A stretch of 64,000 nucleotides of DNA from Climacteris rufus. Lineage: Eukaryota; Chordata; Aves; Passeriformes; Climacteridae. Positions 42,800-55,234 of this stretch are shown one piece after another. Every line of letters begins with the position of its first letter. Position 1 is the first letter of the stretch. The translations under genes were made by a program, and so were the position numbers. Location: contig VZRZ01007867.1 of the NCBI GenBank assembly GCA_013398175.1, positions 1,221,973-1,285,972 on the forward strand, given 5' to 3'. Below the pieces are notes generated by a model. The model searched no databases and was not told the origin of the DNA. It saw only the letters and a program-made list of their open reading frames with translations.

Positions 42800-42843
42800 T
42801 TGAGCTAAATTCATCAAGGGATGCATTGAGCTAAATGCATCAA
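42800..42843. repeat. 18-bp direct repeat, 26-bp period
   Basis: ttgagctaaattcatcaa at 42800-42817 and the same with one change at 42826-42843. Confidence 0.9.
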
Positions 42844-45800
42844 TAATGATGAAAATGTCACTTGGAAGCCTCAACTATAGATCTGATCTATCAAAAATTG
42901 CAGTATTTTAAAACACCAGCCCGATTATGTGGACAGAATTCCTTTCAGTCAGTACTGTGTTTTTCTTTTCTCCATATGCTACTACTTGTATTCAAGAAAT
43001 CTGATTTTTTAATACCAAGCATGCTGAATTAATAGATCTCCAGCATACTAAATTTTCAGCTTTAAAGGGAATGTTTAACCTAGCATTGCACTGTACCAAC
43101 ATTATTTTTAACTCAAGCTGTTGTTTTTTAGGTTTTTTTAAATTCAAAACAATATGGTCCACACAAATGACACACATTTCCTGTAAGACAAAAACTGCAA
43201 AGCAAACAGATGGAGACACAGACTAAGAAAAGAATTAGAATATCAGAATACGAAAGTTGCTCTTTGAATCCTAGTTTACTTGTAGAGCCAGACCCCAATA
43301 TTAGCATCACACTGTACACCTCCTACATTTTTTTTTAAGCTTTTGACATGACACTGAATCTTGCTGTTAGGAAACCTGCATTCTAGTTCCATCTGTACCA
43401 CGGGGAATTACAAACACAGATTTTGGTGTCTACTTTAAACTTCATTTAAACTACTTCATGTACAGAAGATGATCTTGCTGTGTAGTTGGAGAAGAAATTC
43501 CACAATCCTAGTGCCAGCCTCTGTATGTCTGTGCATTCCCTTCTGGAGAGCTTGCTAAATTAATGTTTAGGAAAAGATGAATGGGCATTTAAAGGGAAGC
43601 AGAACAACCCTGTATTTAAGAGAGTACAGTCCTAAGTACTTGCAGCCCTCAAAGAGCATCCCCTTGGGACATGAGTGTTCCTTGTCCCCACCTTCATGGT
43701 CTTCCCGTGGCACAGAAGAGCACCAAATGCTACACTGAGAAAACCATGTCTTCAAAACAACTGAATTATGATTCCCCATGAAGAAAAAATGGAAGAGGCA
43801 GAAAGCAAGTGTTACAACTCAAACTAGCACTACACAGGGCTCACATTGCTAAAAATTCCTCTCCCTCCTTCCCAATCAATACTCTATAGAGGAAAAGGTT
43901 TAGCTGCCAGTTTATGAAAATCTTCCCCCAGCATACTGGAGGAGGAAGATGATGATCAAGATTTCCTTAGATTTAAAGTGTAACTAGCATAAGGCTATAA
44001 TTTCCATTTACATAAAATTATTTTTTCTTCAAAGTACTTTTAATTAATCTGTAACAAAGTCAAAATTATTTTTACAGCGATACCCAAGGATTGTGATTTC
44101 TGACACTATTCACTGAGAGCTGGCATCTAGGGACACTCTAGATCTTAACTTGATTTAAATCATGCAATTAAAATGCAGGTTCAGTTTTCCAGGACCAAAG
44201 GACTATAACCTACATTCAGACAAACTCAGAAATCAGAGATATATTAACTTTGATAATAACCAAGGGCAGAGAGAGCCAACAACAGTCCTTCAACATTCGT
44301 GGCTAATGTATATCCAGTTTAAAACCTCAACCCAACAAACATTTACATATGAAATAGTTAATCATGCCAATGAAGCAAGCCACTAGTCAAAGTTCTGCAC
44401 ACACCTAAACCCCTGTAGACTCAGGGCTTAAAAATTTAAGACAATACCTTTGCTCAGAGAAGAAAAACTAGTTTTATTGGAGAAGTTGTGTGTCATTCAA
44501 CACCTCAAAGACTCTTCACTGAACTTGGAATTATTTATGGACCTTTAAATATGTTTCTATTGCTACCAGTGAAAAAAAGGGAAAAATTAAAAGAAATCAC
44601 TGCACTCCAGTTGAATGGAGGAAAAAAAAAACAACCTCAGAGATAGAAGAGAGAAGGAAAATCCAATATTTCAGTCTGAGGTAGGTCACAGGAACTTGTT
44701 ACAGCATTGTTACAGATCACAACCTGAACTACCCCAAACAACAGCAGCAGGACAGATGTGGGCACACAGCCAGTTCAGAGCACAAAGGGTGGAGTAAGGA
44801 ACCACTGTCTTTTCTCTCAAATATTCACCTAAATCTATCTTCAAAGCATGAATTCTTCTCTGCCCACAGCAGGAGAGATCATCCAGGAAAGGATCAAGTA
44901 CTCCTGTGAGTAGCACTGACAAATATCTAAACTAAAAAGGTGTCAAGTTAAAAATCTCAAAATCTTGAATTTATTTAAGATGCTTTAAGACACAAAGACA
45001 ATTACTACATTTTATGTGCTAGAGAAGAATCACACATCCCCCTCCACCAACCTGTCTGTGCCTGTTGAACACTGAAAATGATTTGACAATTACAGTGCAG
45101 TATTTCCAATTAATTGCCAGTATCACCTGACTTCTGCCTTGTACACAAAGCATGTGGGTTTGTTTGGTTGGTTACTTTTCTTTTGATAAAAGCTGACCAA
45201 AACAGAGAAATTCCTAGAAGCAGCAACAGTTGGGTCTCACAGACCAGCCTGTTCAGTAATGTTTACAAATCAAGAGTCACCAAAACCTTGCTGTGGTACA
45301 AACTATCCCACATCTTACTACTATTTGCACTTGCACTTTCATTTCAACTTTCTGAGATTGACACAAAATTCTGGTGTAAATAGATCATGATTTTTGATAC
45401 ATCATCATCATTTCTCCCCTCATACCTCTGGAACAGTGCACAGAGCGAAATACAAGTTTTGAAACACTCCTGCATTACAGCAAGTGTAAGGTACTTCATG
45501 GCAATTAAAAAAATATCTTCTCAGTGTTCAAGAGTTCATTGTTTGCAAACTGTATTTTCACGGGCTTCTGCTACAAGTCTGGTTGACATACAGGAGAAAT
45601 TAATCACCATGAGTGGGCACAAAGTTGTATCATCAACCAAATAATTATCCTTTCTGCATTTACTGTGGGACTGCTGGCACCTCCAATGATTAACCAGGAC
45701 TGGGAGGGCTGGAGCAAGGACGTGTGTGGAGCCTTTGCAGAAAGCCTGGCTGATACAGAGTCTGAATCAGCAAGAAAACCCCACTATTCTCCCAGAAAAG

Positions 45801-46154
45801 AGAAATCCACAATCATTAAGCACCAGCTAATCATCAACAGAGTGCTGTGTATATCCCCACTCCTTTTGGCCAGGGCAATTCCCAACAATAACCAAACTTT
45901 AAGCCCAGCACTGTGCATCTTGAGTGTGTAGCTGATTATTTCAGCAGAGCACACAAAGCAGACAGAGGTCTCTGTTCCTGGAGGATCAGCTGGAATATTC
46001 TGCCTCTGCTGCTCTCCTGACTTGATTAGCACTGACCAGAGGCACCTACTGCAGTAATTCCCAGAGAGCAGCTCAGTGTTCTGGGGAAATATTTACTACA
46101 GGGCAGTGAAATACAAGAGCAGAAGGCATGGCTGCAGCCACGGGAGGCACTCAC

Positions 46155-46274
46155 CGGAGGGAAATCGAAGTCTATCTGGTTTGCTAAATTTAAGATGTAG
46201 TCGATTCGAAACTGGTTCTCTGGATTGGCTAGTTCCACTGGAGGTGCCAAATTGCCCATTGCTGTCACTATTGT
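46155..46274 (-). CDS. GNAS: Gs-alpha exon 5: helical domain core
   Basis: 120-nt exon (40 codons, phase 0 at both ends) with acceptor tttgcag and donor gtgagt. It opens with TIVTAMGNLAPPVELANPE, continues NQFRIDYIL and ends DFDFPP. The PPVELANPENQFR block is a Gs/Golf signature. Against human GNAS about nine residues differ (for example A to T, S to G and V to A in the first helix, and NLANQI in the linker before DFDFPP). It lies 84 nt from exon 4. Because the exon is symmetric, skipping it would keep the frame and remove 40 residues of the helical domain. The helical domain regulates nucleotide exchange and GTP hydrolysis, so these changes may be neutral or may tune basal exchange. Confidence 0.95.
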
Positions 46275-46358
46275 CTGCAAAGAAACACAAGTGAAATATT
46301 GCAGAGAGTGTCTAAACAGCCACTTGGAATAGCTAAAAGCAATAGCTTGTAAGTTTAC
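46275..46358 (-). other. GNAS: Intron 4 (84 nt, stop-free in frame)
   Basis: Very short intron: donor gtaaac, acceptor tttgcag, phase 0. Its length is 28 x 3 and it has no stop codon in the coding frame. If retained it would insert 28 residues between alpha-A and alpha-B of the helical domain without disrupting the rest. 84 nt is close to the lower size limit for vertebrate introns. Confidence 0.93.
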
Positions 46359-46413
46359 CTCTATAGCTTCTTTGATATTGTTTTTAATATCCTGAATTTT
46401 CATTTTCTTCTCC
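46359..46413 (-). CDS. GNAS: Gs-alpha exon 4 (human GNAS numbering): start of helical domain
   Basis: 55-nt exon with acceptor ttacag and donor gtaaac. It begins with one base completing a split codon and then encodes EKKMKIQDIKNNIKEAIE, ending in phase 0. The QDIKNN.KEAIE block is diagnostic of Gs-family alpha subunits (helix alpha-A of the helical domain, which covers the nucleotide pocket). Mammalian GNAS has L in place of the I in NNI, and AT in place of the KM in KKMK. The EKK.KI start also recalls GNAL (EEKKQKI). No 45-nt optional exon 3 was recognised upstream. This is the first exon seen; the P-loop exons are missing from the window. Gs family is certain; GNAS over a close paralogue is likely but not proven. 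Confidence 0.93.
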
Positions 46414-46577
46414 CTGTAAAAAAAAGACACATCATTAAATTTATAAGCAGAATACCTTTTTGACACAGAACATGAACTTGAAAAATATCCTATCAAAACT
46501 GTATTGTCTAAAGTGCTTTCAACCACTGGAGAGTTTTGTAGATAGACTCAATTACCTAGCTCCAAACTTTTCTATCT

Positions 46578-46628
46578 AGCAGTAGCATCTATTTGCATCT
46601 ATTTTAAGCAGTAGCATCTATTTGCATC
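46578..46628. repeat. Perfect 22-bp direct repeat carrying two octamers
   Basis: Two identical 22-bp copies at 46578-46599 and 46607-46628, starting agcagtagcatc and ending atttgcatc. Each contains the POU octamer in reverse (ATTTGCAT at 46591-46598 and 46620-46627). The pair lies 165 bases upstream of exon 4 in the transcript. Confidence 0.9.
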
Positions 46629-49600
46629 CAAAAATAAGTATCTAATTATGCTTTACTAAAAACTTACTACAGCCTTAGACTGGGACTAAGACATTCTGCA
46701 GAATCAAACAGATTTTGATTCCTTTGAATGCAAAGTACTCGACATACGTGAAAGTTCTTTACAAAAGTATAAGCTGGAAACAAACAGAAAGGAAAAAAGA
46801 GGGTGAGTTACTAAAAGCAGAAACAAATGAAAGGAGACCAAAGAACCTCAAAGTACAAAAAAATTAAAGCACAAAAATGATGCCTTAGCAGAACAAGCCA
46901 GAGCAGAGAACTCAGCCTGACAGAGACACTCAAAGTAACGCTCTGGATGTGAAACCTAAAATAAATAGTAAAGGGTTAATCCAAGTATATAAAATTACCT
47001 CTTGACTACAAGCAGAAGGGCAGGCTAGAAAACCATTTGGAATGAGCACTATCATTTGGGATTAACTGCAGTCACATTACCAAGCCCAACAGGCTGAAGC
47101 AAGGAGAGTGCAAACCATTGCCTCTGCTCCTTTGTACTGGGTTTTTTGTCAAATCTGACAAGAATTACTTTCAATGCTGCAATGTAATCAAATGAAATGC
47201 ATGATCAAACATTTGGTATAACCAGGGATTAGCACCCTACAAGTATTACTAGCATTGAGCCTGTAAACTGTAACTTAATTGCAAGGCACTATGATAAAAT
47301 TTTTCACATTATTAATTTCTTGCTGTACACAGCATAAAATTACTATGTTGAGGTAAACCAAGGTAGCCATATAATTACTAAAAAAATCCAGCTAACCTGC
47401 CTAAGCAACCTTTTAATCTTCATTAAACTGCTCGTACAGAACTCTTTGATTATGTAATGTTTATATCAACTTTTAAAATTCTTTTTGATTAGAATTTCTT
47501 TTTTTGATTAACATTTTCTAGCACAGTGTCCCAGAGACTACGAACTACCAACAGCAGGTTTCCTTTTTTTACCCTTTTAAATGTAGTCACACTTTTGACT
47601 TACAGACCACAGCTTTACTGAGTTAATTCAGTAAATATATTGCAAATGCTTTTTATCACTTTTTCCTTTCTATAATTATTCACAACCAACAAGCAAAATG
47701 AAACTGAAAGCACATTCACCAATCAAAAATGCAGAATAGCAGGGGGGAAAAAAAGGTACTACTTAAATAACAAGGCAGATACTGACATCCAGGAGTGGTG
47801 GGAATTTTGGCTATCAAATGAAAAATTAATGCAACTTTTGTACAAGACAGGGTCAGGGAAAACTCCGCTGTGCCACATTATTCTGCCTTTTAGACAGAGG
47901 TGTAAACACCAGTGGGATTATCCTGAAACATCAGCTCCTCGCTGACCACATCATCTCAGAAGTTTGGGGCAGCCAGAGGAAGGTCAGTGAAGCTTGATGG
48001 AGAAAGAGAATGAAATGAAAATTCTTGGTTGCCTACACTTCTTTATGTACCTGCAGAGCACCTTATTCCTGAAGACTACACATTTTTGGCTTTAGAGATT
48101 TGGCACCACTGATGAGAACAAGGCAGTGAGCCAAGGAAGGCCAAAAGCACCAAATGAAGGAAAATAAATTAGGATAAGAGAGGAAAAACTGAGGGCTTTT
48201 TCACCCTCTTCCTTCCTAACTGCAATGCTTTCTATTGCCCAGGTCTTGACAAACTCTCCGTTCCACCACCAAGACTTAGGGTAGGTGCACAAATATTCTA
48301 TTTTTCAGTAGTGCAAAACCACCATCCGCTTTCAGTTTAAAAAAATCATGTTTCATTATTAAAACTATGTAAATAATGGTATGAAAGCAGGAAATGTTTA
48401 TCAATGACAGTATAAGCAATTTGTCTGGCTTTATGCCGCCTCCAATTTTCAGCCTGATCTTGAACTTAAACATGTACCCAGATTCTGCCCTGTTTACACC
48501 AAAGGGGCAACAGATATACTGAAAGCCAAGCAAGATACCAGTATTTTTACAGAATTGATCACTCATTTTGCTTTGGTTGGGAACATCATTAGAAAAAGAG
48601 ACCTTAAGGAAGTTTGCATTGTTTTTGTTTTTAAGCAAACTCTCATTACTCTCTCTTCCCTGGAACACTTTCATATTAATTGTCTCAAAGCATCAATGAG
48701 GTACACACTGACCTGACTCTACCATACCATACAATAAACCTCATTATTTTTATTAAAGATTTCAGTCAAACTTCCACATTTACACCTCTGGACTGATTTT
48801 CTCACTACTAAGTGATAATGAACATGGAGCAACATTAAACTCCAGCAATTAACGAACTGCTTGATAACCATCACCATCTTTACAACAAGGCTACTCATAG
48901 TTCCTATTTCTGGTGTTGTTGCCATGGCCCTATAGCCTGCCCAGTAAACAAGGAATCTTATTACACAGCAATGAATGTATCACAGCATTTTGTGTTTTGT
49001 AATGTTTACTAGGCATAAACTTTCCATGACAATGAGAAACTTTATTCTTCTGGAACTCAGCACGTTCATCAATCACCCATCCAACAGCAGCTTATACACA
49101 ACTAACTCCTCAGGAAAAAAAACCCAAAAAGGTGACATTCATTTTACTCAGGGACTAATGAGGTGCAGTACACAAAAGCAGCATCCCTTTGCTCTGCCAG
49201 AATTGGTCTGGTTTTTGTTTTTTTAATTAAATCCCAGCCAGGTTGCACCTCAGATTTCCAGAAGTACTCAAACTTTACTTTCCACAACCATAAAGAGTGA
49301 ATATTCAGCTTAGAAACAGAGTCTTTTCTTTTTGATTTCTTATTCCCAGGTGCTGGCACAAAGCTACAAAACAAAAAAAAGCTGAGCTGCCAAAATGTTT
49401 TCCTCTGGAACATCCAGAATAGTTTGGGAATGGCACCAATGCTCCCCTGGCTAATGAATGACTGATGTCTCTGCAGGGCTGTTCTGTATCTTTACATGTC
49501 ATGGGTTAATAAGGTCACATTTTTAATCTTGTTTAAAACTTTTGCTTAGGCTGTGCAAGGTAGGCCAAACAAAGCATTAAACTCTATTAGTTGAGGATTA

Positions 49601-52313
49601 GAAGAAAAATCTCAAGTCCTGCTGTTTTCAATATTTAAATGGGCCAAAGCAAAGCTGCACATCGCTTTCAGGAAAACTAATAAAGTCTATTTTAGGTACT
49701 ATAAAAAAAGATGACATTTTAATTCAAGTAACAGTAAATCAGAGTGACATGAAAGGTCAGGAAAATCAAATATTCCTTGAAAACCAACCTAATCAGTATT
49801 TAGTAAAGAACTTCACCTTGGTTGAGTTCCACCTTGGTGGTTGAGTTTTACTATTTAAAAAGGCAACATTTTTATTCAGACTTTATCAAATCTTATGCAA
49901 AGAACACATTAACAAACAGATCATTAGAAAGTAAATTAATTTAATGTTAATGTTAATTTCTGGATTACTTTCCAGATAATAGAAATAACCATTAATTGGA
50001 AAAAGTACTTTAAAGTTTAAAAAGAACAGTCCAGAGAATAAGATTCAGGTCACCCTGAAGCCTTCTACATCTCACAAAGTAGTGATTTTAAAAAAGGGTG
50101 CTGAAATGAATGGCAATAATAAAACATGTTAAAGAATTGGGAGGGGACAGATGGATGGACAGGGAGATGATGGGACAGGAGCCCTTTGTGCCATCAATCT
50201 AATCCCTAAAAGCAAAGAGGTTTGAATTTCTTGGTCAGTGCTGACAGGTTAAGAAGCCTTGGAAAGTTCTGTAATTCTGCAGTGTATATAGACTACTTTA
50301 ATAGGGCATATTAAAATGTAGTCACACAGTGTTAATACAGAGCCTTTGCCTCCTTTACAAGGCTGTAAAGAGCCCAGCCTCTATCACCTTCAGGGATTGC
50401 TGTAATGCATAAATTACCTTTATTTCTGAAGCAGTCAAACTTCGCTGACTCTTGAACCTGCTGACATAACAACTGCAGCAGGGCAAGGCTTCCCTTCCCC
50501 AGGCAAAGCACTGCAGTTAATGAGTCCATTTGCAAGTGGAAGAGCCAGAATAAAAATCTTACAAAGCAATTCATTTGCCTCTGACTTTTTATAGGAGAAA
50601 ACAACATTGTTGTGTTTCACACAGGTGCATCTCCCTGCTTTCAGGTATTACCAACAAATGTGAATGCCCAGGGAAGTGGCCACAGGCTGTTCCCTTCTGC
50701 TAACCTTCAAAAGCTCATCAATTACACACTGACAGCCAATGACAACTTAACAGATCAATTTTGTTTTAAAACACATTTCAGTTCTTTGACAGGCAGTTAT
50801 GCACTTCACAGGCACGTGGGATTTAAACATGCCTATTCATCTAAATATGGTGTCTTTGATGCAGTGAAACATGCTAATGGATTTAATAAATATTCCATAA
50901 AATCTGCATTAAAATTTATTTACTGAACCTCATGGAAGTTGAAAGCACTACCTGCCAATCCACCTCAGAGAAACAGAGCTGTGCAGTCAAGATCTTCAGA
51001 CACAAGACCACGAGCAAGGAAATTCAATTAAGACTTTGCTACCAATCCACATTACAAAAATCCTGCAGTACTTTACAATTCAAGAAAAAGATACATTTGG
51101 TTTAGCCTGGGTTATGTCTAACAGACCACGGCAATTACCTCAAAATATAACAACAAACAGGGCAGAACAGCAAACAGGGCAGAGGCCAAGTCAGAGACAT
51201 CTGAAAATGGGGAAAAATAGTTGCCCAGAGTACTCAGAGCGAAGCTGAAATAATTCATCTTAAACCTGTGACGAAGTACCAGTTTTACAGACAAAACTCC
51301 TAAAATGCAATAGCAAAACCCACTAAGTACCTTCTGCAAACTCAACACCATTTATATCACACTGCTGAGATACCTCAGTAATTCTGCTGACTTCAAAGAG
51401 ATTTTCTGGATTGTACTGTTCAAAACCAAAAAGGACAAACCCTTGCAGTGCCATGGGATAGGAGCTGCCTCACAGCAGCAATGCTGTACAGCTTTCAACA
51501 GGAAATAGGATTTACTTGGGTGCTCACCTGCATCTCCCTGGAAGCACCAGACCCTTCCTGCAGAGCAGTTTCCCCTCCCTACTGCTATGTTCTTCCTCCT
51601 ACACCATCTTTCCCCTCCATAACACCTACTTCACTTAGAAAATTCTTTTATTTCTCCAAGATTTCAGGTATCAACAAACTGTACCATCCAGCCACCAAAG
51701 ATCTGAGAGGAAATAATATTAGAAAAAAGAATAGCTATGAGGATAAACTATTTGCTTTCACTGTAAATAAATAACACCTTTTGGAAAAAGATAAACCCAA
51801 CAGGCTGAATAATTTTCTCATTATATACTTGGAATTAAAGACAGTTAAAAATTGATTATGTTGGACAGATCTAATTGTGACCTAAATTATTTGGGAGAAC
51901 TTAGTTCAATTATCCCCTGAAGCAAAATCACTTTCTCACACAATATGTGATGCAACACACGGAACAGACAATACAAAAAGGCTCCCTTTAAATACTGGGG
52001 AAAGCAACTGGGTAAATTGCTTTACCATTGCTTGTTTTAATACATTACAACATTTATTTCCATAAGTTACATGTACATCTTACTATGTGGCCACATGAAC
52101 ATAGGATAAGAAATACAAGCATGAAGAGAAACCTTCTATGAATGGAAGGACAGAACTGTTGTCCAAATTAAAAGTCAAGAGATACAAATTACTGAAGAGT
52201 CAATTAAAAAAACACATCACAGCTCTGTGAAAGCAGAAATTTTGTTATTTCTGATCATTATTTACATTGCAGTGTTGGGGCTGGGGCATGGCTTGTTTCT
52301 TATCTTAGGGAAT

Positions 52314-52345
52314 GAAATGATATCAACGAAACGAAATGATATCAA
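52314..52345. repeat. 13-bp direct repeat, 19-bp period
   Basis: gaaatgatatcaa at 52314-52326 and 52333-52345. Confidence 0.85.
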
Positions 52346-55121
52346 ACTCTGAAAAAGGCATCCCTGAATATAAACCAAATAAACTCCATTTTTAGGTTTA
52401 TTTTATCTCTGCTTACTGTGATACCCAAAGTGTAAAGGTTAAAGGGTAACTTGATTGTGCCTCTATGGCTGTTCTGATGCAAAGACTGGCTGTGGGCAGA
52501 CTTTGCTCCTGATGAAGTTCCAGGACTCTGGCAGCAGCAGCACGTGGCAGCCTGGTCATACCACCTGCCCAGGTGGATGTGGCCCAGAGATGCTATTCTG
52601 GCTCTAAGCCACCTTGAGGCTCCCCTTCAGCTTTGCAAATTCCTACATAAAACCAGTTTAACTGGTTTACAGTCCCTTTATACCTGTTAGTGGCACACAG
52701 AGACCATCACAGACACAATATTAAGTAGCATAATTCTGCTTATCCTGCTCCATTTACCTCAACTAATTAACTAGCAATAGTTTAGGTAAGGGATGAAAAT
52801 AGAGTTGTTCACAAAGACCTCTGTGATGTACGAGCTTGACAAAGGCCCTTTAATTCCTGCTGAGCAATTAAACACCTTTGTAAATTGCAAACCTGGCCTG
52901 TAGCTCCCCAGGCATTCAGAGGGGAACACTCCAGTTTCATTTTCTCGCTCTAAGTACAGGTAATTAAAGCATATTGCAATAAAAGGTGTCCTCAGAAGTT
53001 TAGCATTCCCTCTAGATACTCAATACAATAATTAACAAGGCTCTAGAGTCTTCAGAGGACACTGTGATTCCTTTCTGGTCCAGAAGGATACCTCAGAACC
53101 AGCAGGAACAGGAGGATTCAAGTCAAATTGCTGAATCACCTCGCCATGTACAATTCACTACTTTGAGACAATCAAACTGCTGTCAGGAAGCACAGAGACC
53201 TTTTTATTCATTTATTTAAGTATTGTGAACCCAGTCATTATTAACAGAGAATAAAGGCAATGCACCCATTGCCCATCCCCTTTTGGAAACCATTCTGTCC
53301 TGCTGTGCAGCAGCACTGCAATACAGCACAGGACACCTCCTGGGACATCCCCTGTGCTGCTCCACACTCTCTGCTTGTACAGACATCCCTCAGAGCAGAG
53401 CCAGCCTCCTGGGCTCTCCTCAGTTACCTGACTGGGGCTGCTGATCTCTGCATGCCCAGAAAAATGACCATCATGTGAGTATACACAGCCCAGGCACTGC
53501 ATACAGTGGGTCAGCAGCTCCTTCTGTTCCATTTGCTGGGCTGTTCATCCCTTCATCCTTGGCACTGCTTTGAAACACAGGCAGGGACCAGCAGCATTAT
53601 GGAGGGGTCTTGTTCTCACCTCAGTTTCCACTTTCAAACCACTTTTGTCTAACCTTTGAAACATCAATTTGATGAGTGTCCTATGAGCTTCATTTGCCAT
53701 AAAACTGTTTTGTAAGTGTCTGCATTCCAGTAACTTCTTCAGGGAGGATTGGGTCTGAAGCTTTTGAAAAGAAGGCAATCACATCCCAGAGCTCTTCAGG
53801 GGTTCGTGCACAAGAATGAGAGGAATAGCTCCTATAATGGCTGGTGACCTCACTGCTACTTAAAACTGAAAAAGTACACAGCTGGCTAAGTGCCAATATT
53901 AAATGGAAAGAAGCCCTAAAATAAAAATGGCTGGAACACTGGATGCCAATAAGTGTAAACACAGACTGGCCAAAGCAGGATGCAGTGCAGTAGGGAAGGT
54001 ACTGATGAGACAGGTGGAAAATGCTTGGTCCTGAAAATACTTGATTTTTTTTTTTCTATTGGTTATGATCTCCATTACCACCTGAAACACTTCTGGCATG
54101 TGATGTTGTAGACAGATGACCTGAAAGGTGGTTGCCTCTAGCAGTGACAAAAGGCAAGTTTTTTTGCCTCATTCAAATAAAGAACAATTATCTAACATCT
54201 TTCACCATTTTCCCTGATACTTTAAAAAAATTCCATTAAACTCTCAATGACCCAAGCCCTTAGCATTTTCTAAATGCTGTAGGATTTAGTATTGGTAGTC
54301 CATAAATTCAGAATGACAACCTGACTGAAAGCAGTTAAGGCAGTGAAAGTTCAGCACCCAAAAACCAGGGGGAAGTATTCGGACAGGAGCAAAGGAACTG
54401 TTTACTAAACAATTCAGCTGTCACTGAAAGTCAGATTTCAGTGAGATACTAACATTAATGTTTTGTTCACCACACTTTCTTAGAGCAGTCTTGAACTGCT
54501 TTTACTGAAGCAACTCTTTTCTTCACAGCTGTTAAATCTGGAATTTTTACCATGGACAAAGTCTGAATCAAGAAAGATTTCCACATTTATCCTCAGAGAT
54601 AAATGTCAGGTTGTAGCCTTACTCATAAGCCTTAAATAATTGCCTAAATGCTTACAAAATCAGCAGAATCAGCAGAAAGTAGAACATCTACTGATCTCAG
54701 TTTTTGGGTAGTTCAAGTTCACAGTCATTCTTAAGAATGTGCTGTCACATCTAAATGGTGATTTCCATTCTACACTTTATTAAAATACATATTTCAGTAG
54801 AAAGATGATTTTCTGAAAAACATAATAGATGTCATGTTTCCATGTAAAGAATTAGCATAAAATTCCCTCTCAAGTACCCAGAAAATAAATCCCATGAAAT
54901 TTGTCAGGGACTGTCAGATTTCAAGAGTTGCAGTTGTGTATTTACACTTCCAGACTGTGCATGAATTTACTATGGCTGTACATGTAAATTCGAGTTGCAG
55001 GACACAGAGTAGCTAAATATTGGAATGAGCAAATCTGAAAATCTGTCCCTCGAAGACCCATGGCAGGGCATGGGGAGGCAGGTGTACCACAGCACACAAC
55101 AAAGCAAGGTGCTGACAACTT

Positions 55122-55234
55122 TGGCTCTAATCCATCAAAGCACTTAAGCACATGTTTAATTTTAAGCACATGAGTAATTCTATCAACTTTAATAGGGCTA
55201 CTCATGGTTTAAGTACTGTGATGGATGGGGGCCA
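55122..55234. mobile_element. 113-bp fold-back (MITE-like) fossil
   Basis: Outer arms 55122-55147 and 55209-55234 are reverse complements at about 21 of 26 positions. Inner arms 55170-55183 (atgagtaattctat) and 55192-55205 (atagggctactcat) pair at about 11 of 14. The whole is a degraded near-palindrome with no coding content, like a short non-autonomous element. Confidence 0.6.

Larger units (their letters stand above)
32640..46154 (-). other. GNAS: Intron 5 (13.5 kb)
   Basis: GT-AG intron of 13,515 nt between exons 5 and 6 (phase 0). AT-rich unique sequence with two short tandem duplications (35.6 and 42.8 kb), listed separately. No gene or recognisable long transposable element was seen. 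Confidence 0.9.

Noticed and set aside
32542..46413. GNAL as the identity of the gene
   Set aside because: Every residue that separates GNAL from GNAS in exons 8, 10, 11 and 12 is of GNAS type; only parts of exons 4, 6 and 7 look GNAL-like.
50612..50926. Plus-strand 104-residue open frame containing HANGFNK, reminiscent of the P-loop exon end (HVNGFN) of Gs-alpha
   Set aside because: It is on the wrong strand, has no GAGESGKS or KQMRIL before it, and the rest of the frame has no similarity; coincidence.
53400..53470. Possible small minus-strand exon with a good-looking donor (cagtcag/gtaact)
   Set aside because: The acceptor has no pyrimidine tract and the encoded peptide does not resemble GNAS exon 3.
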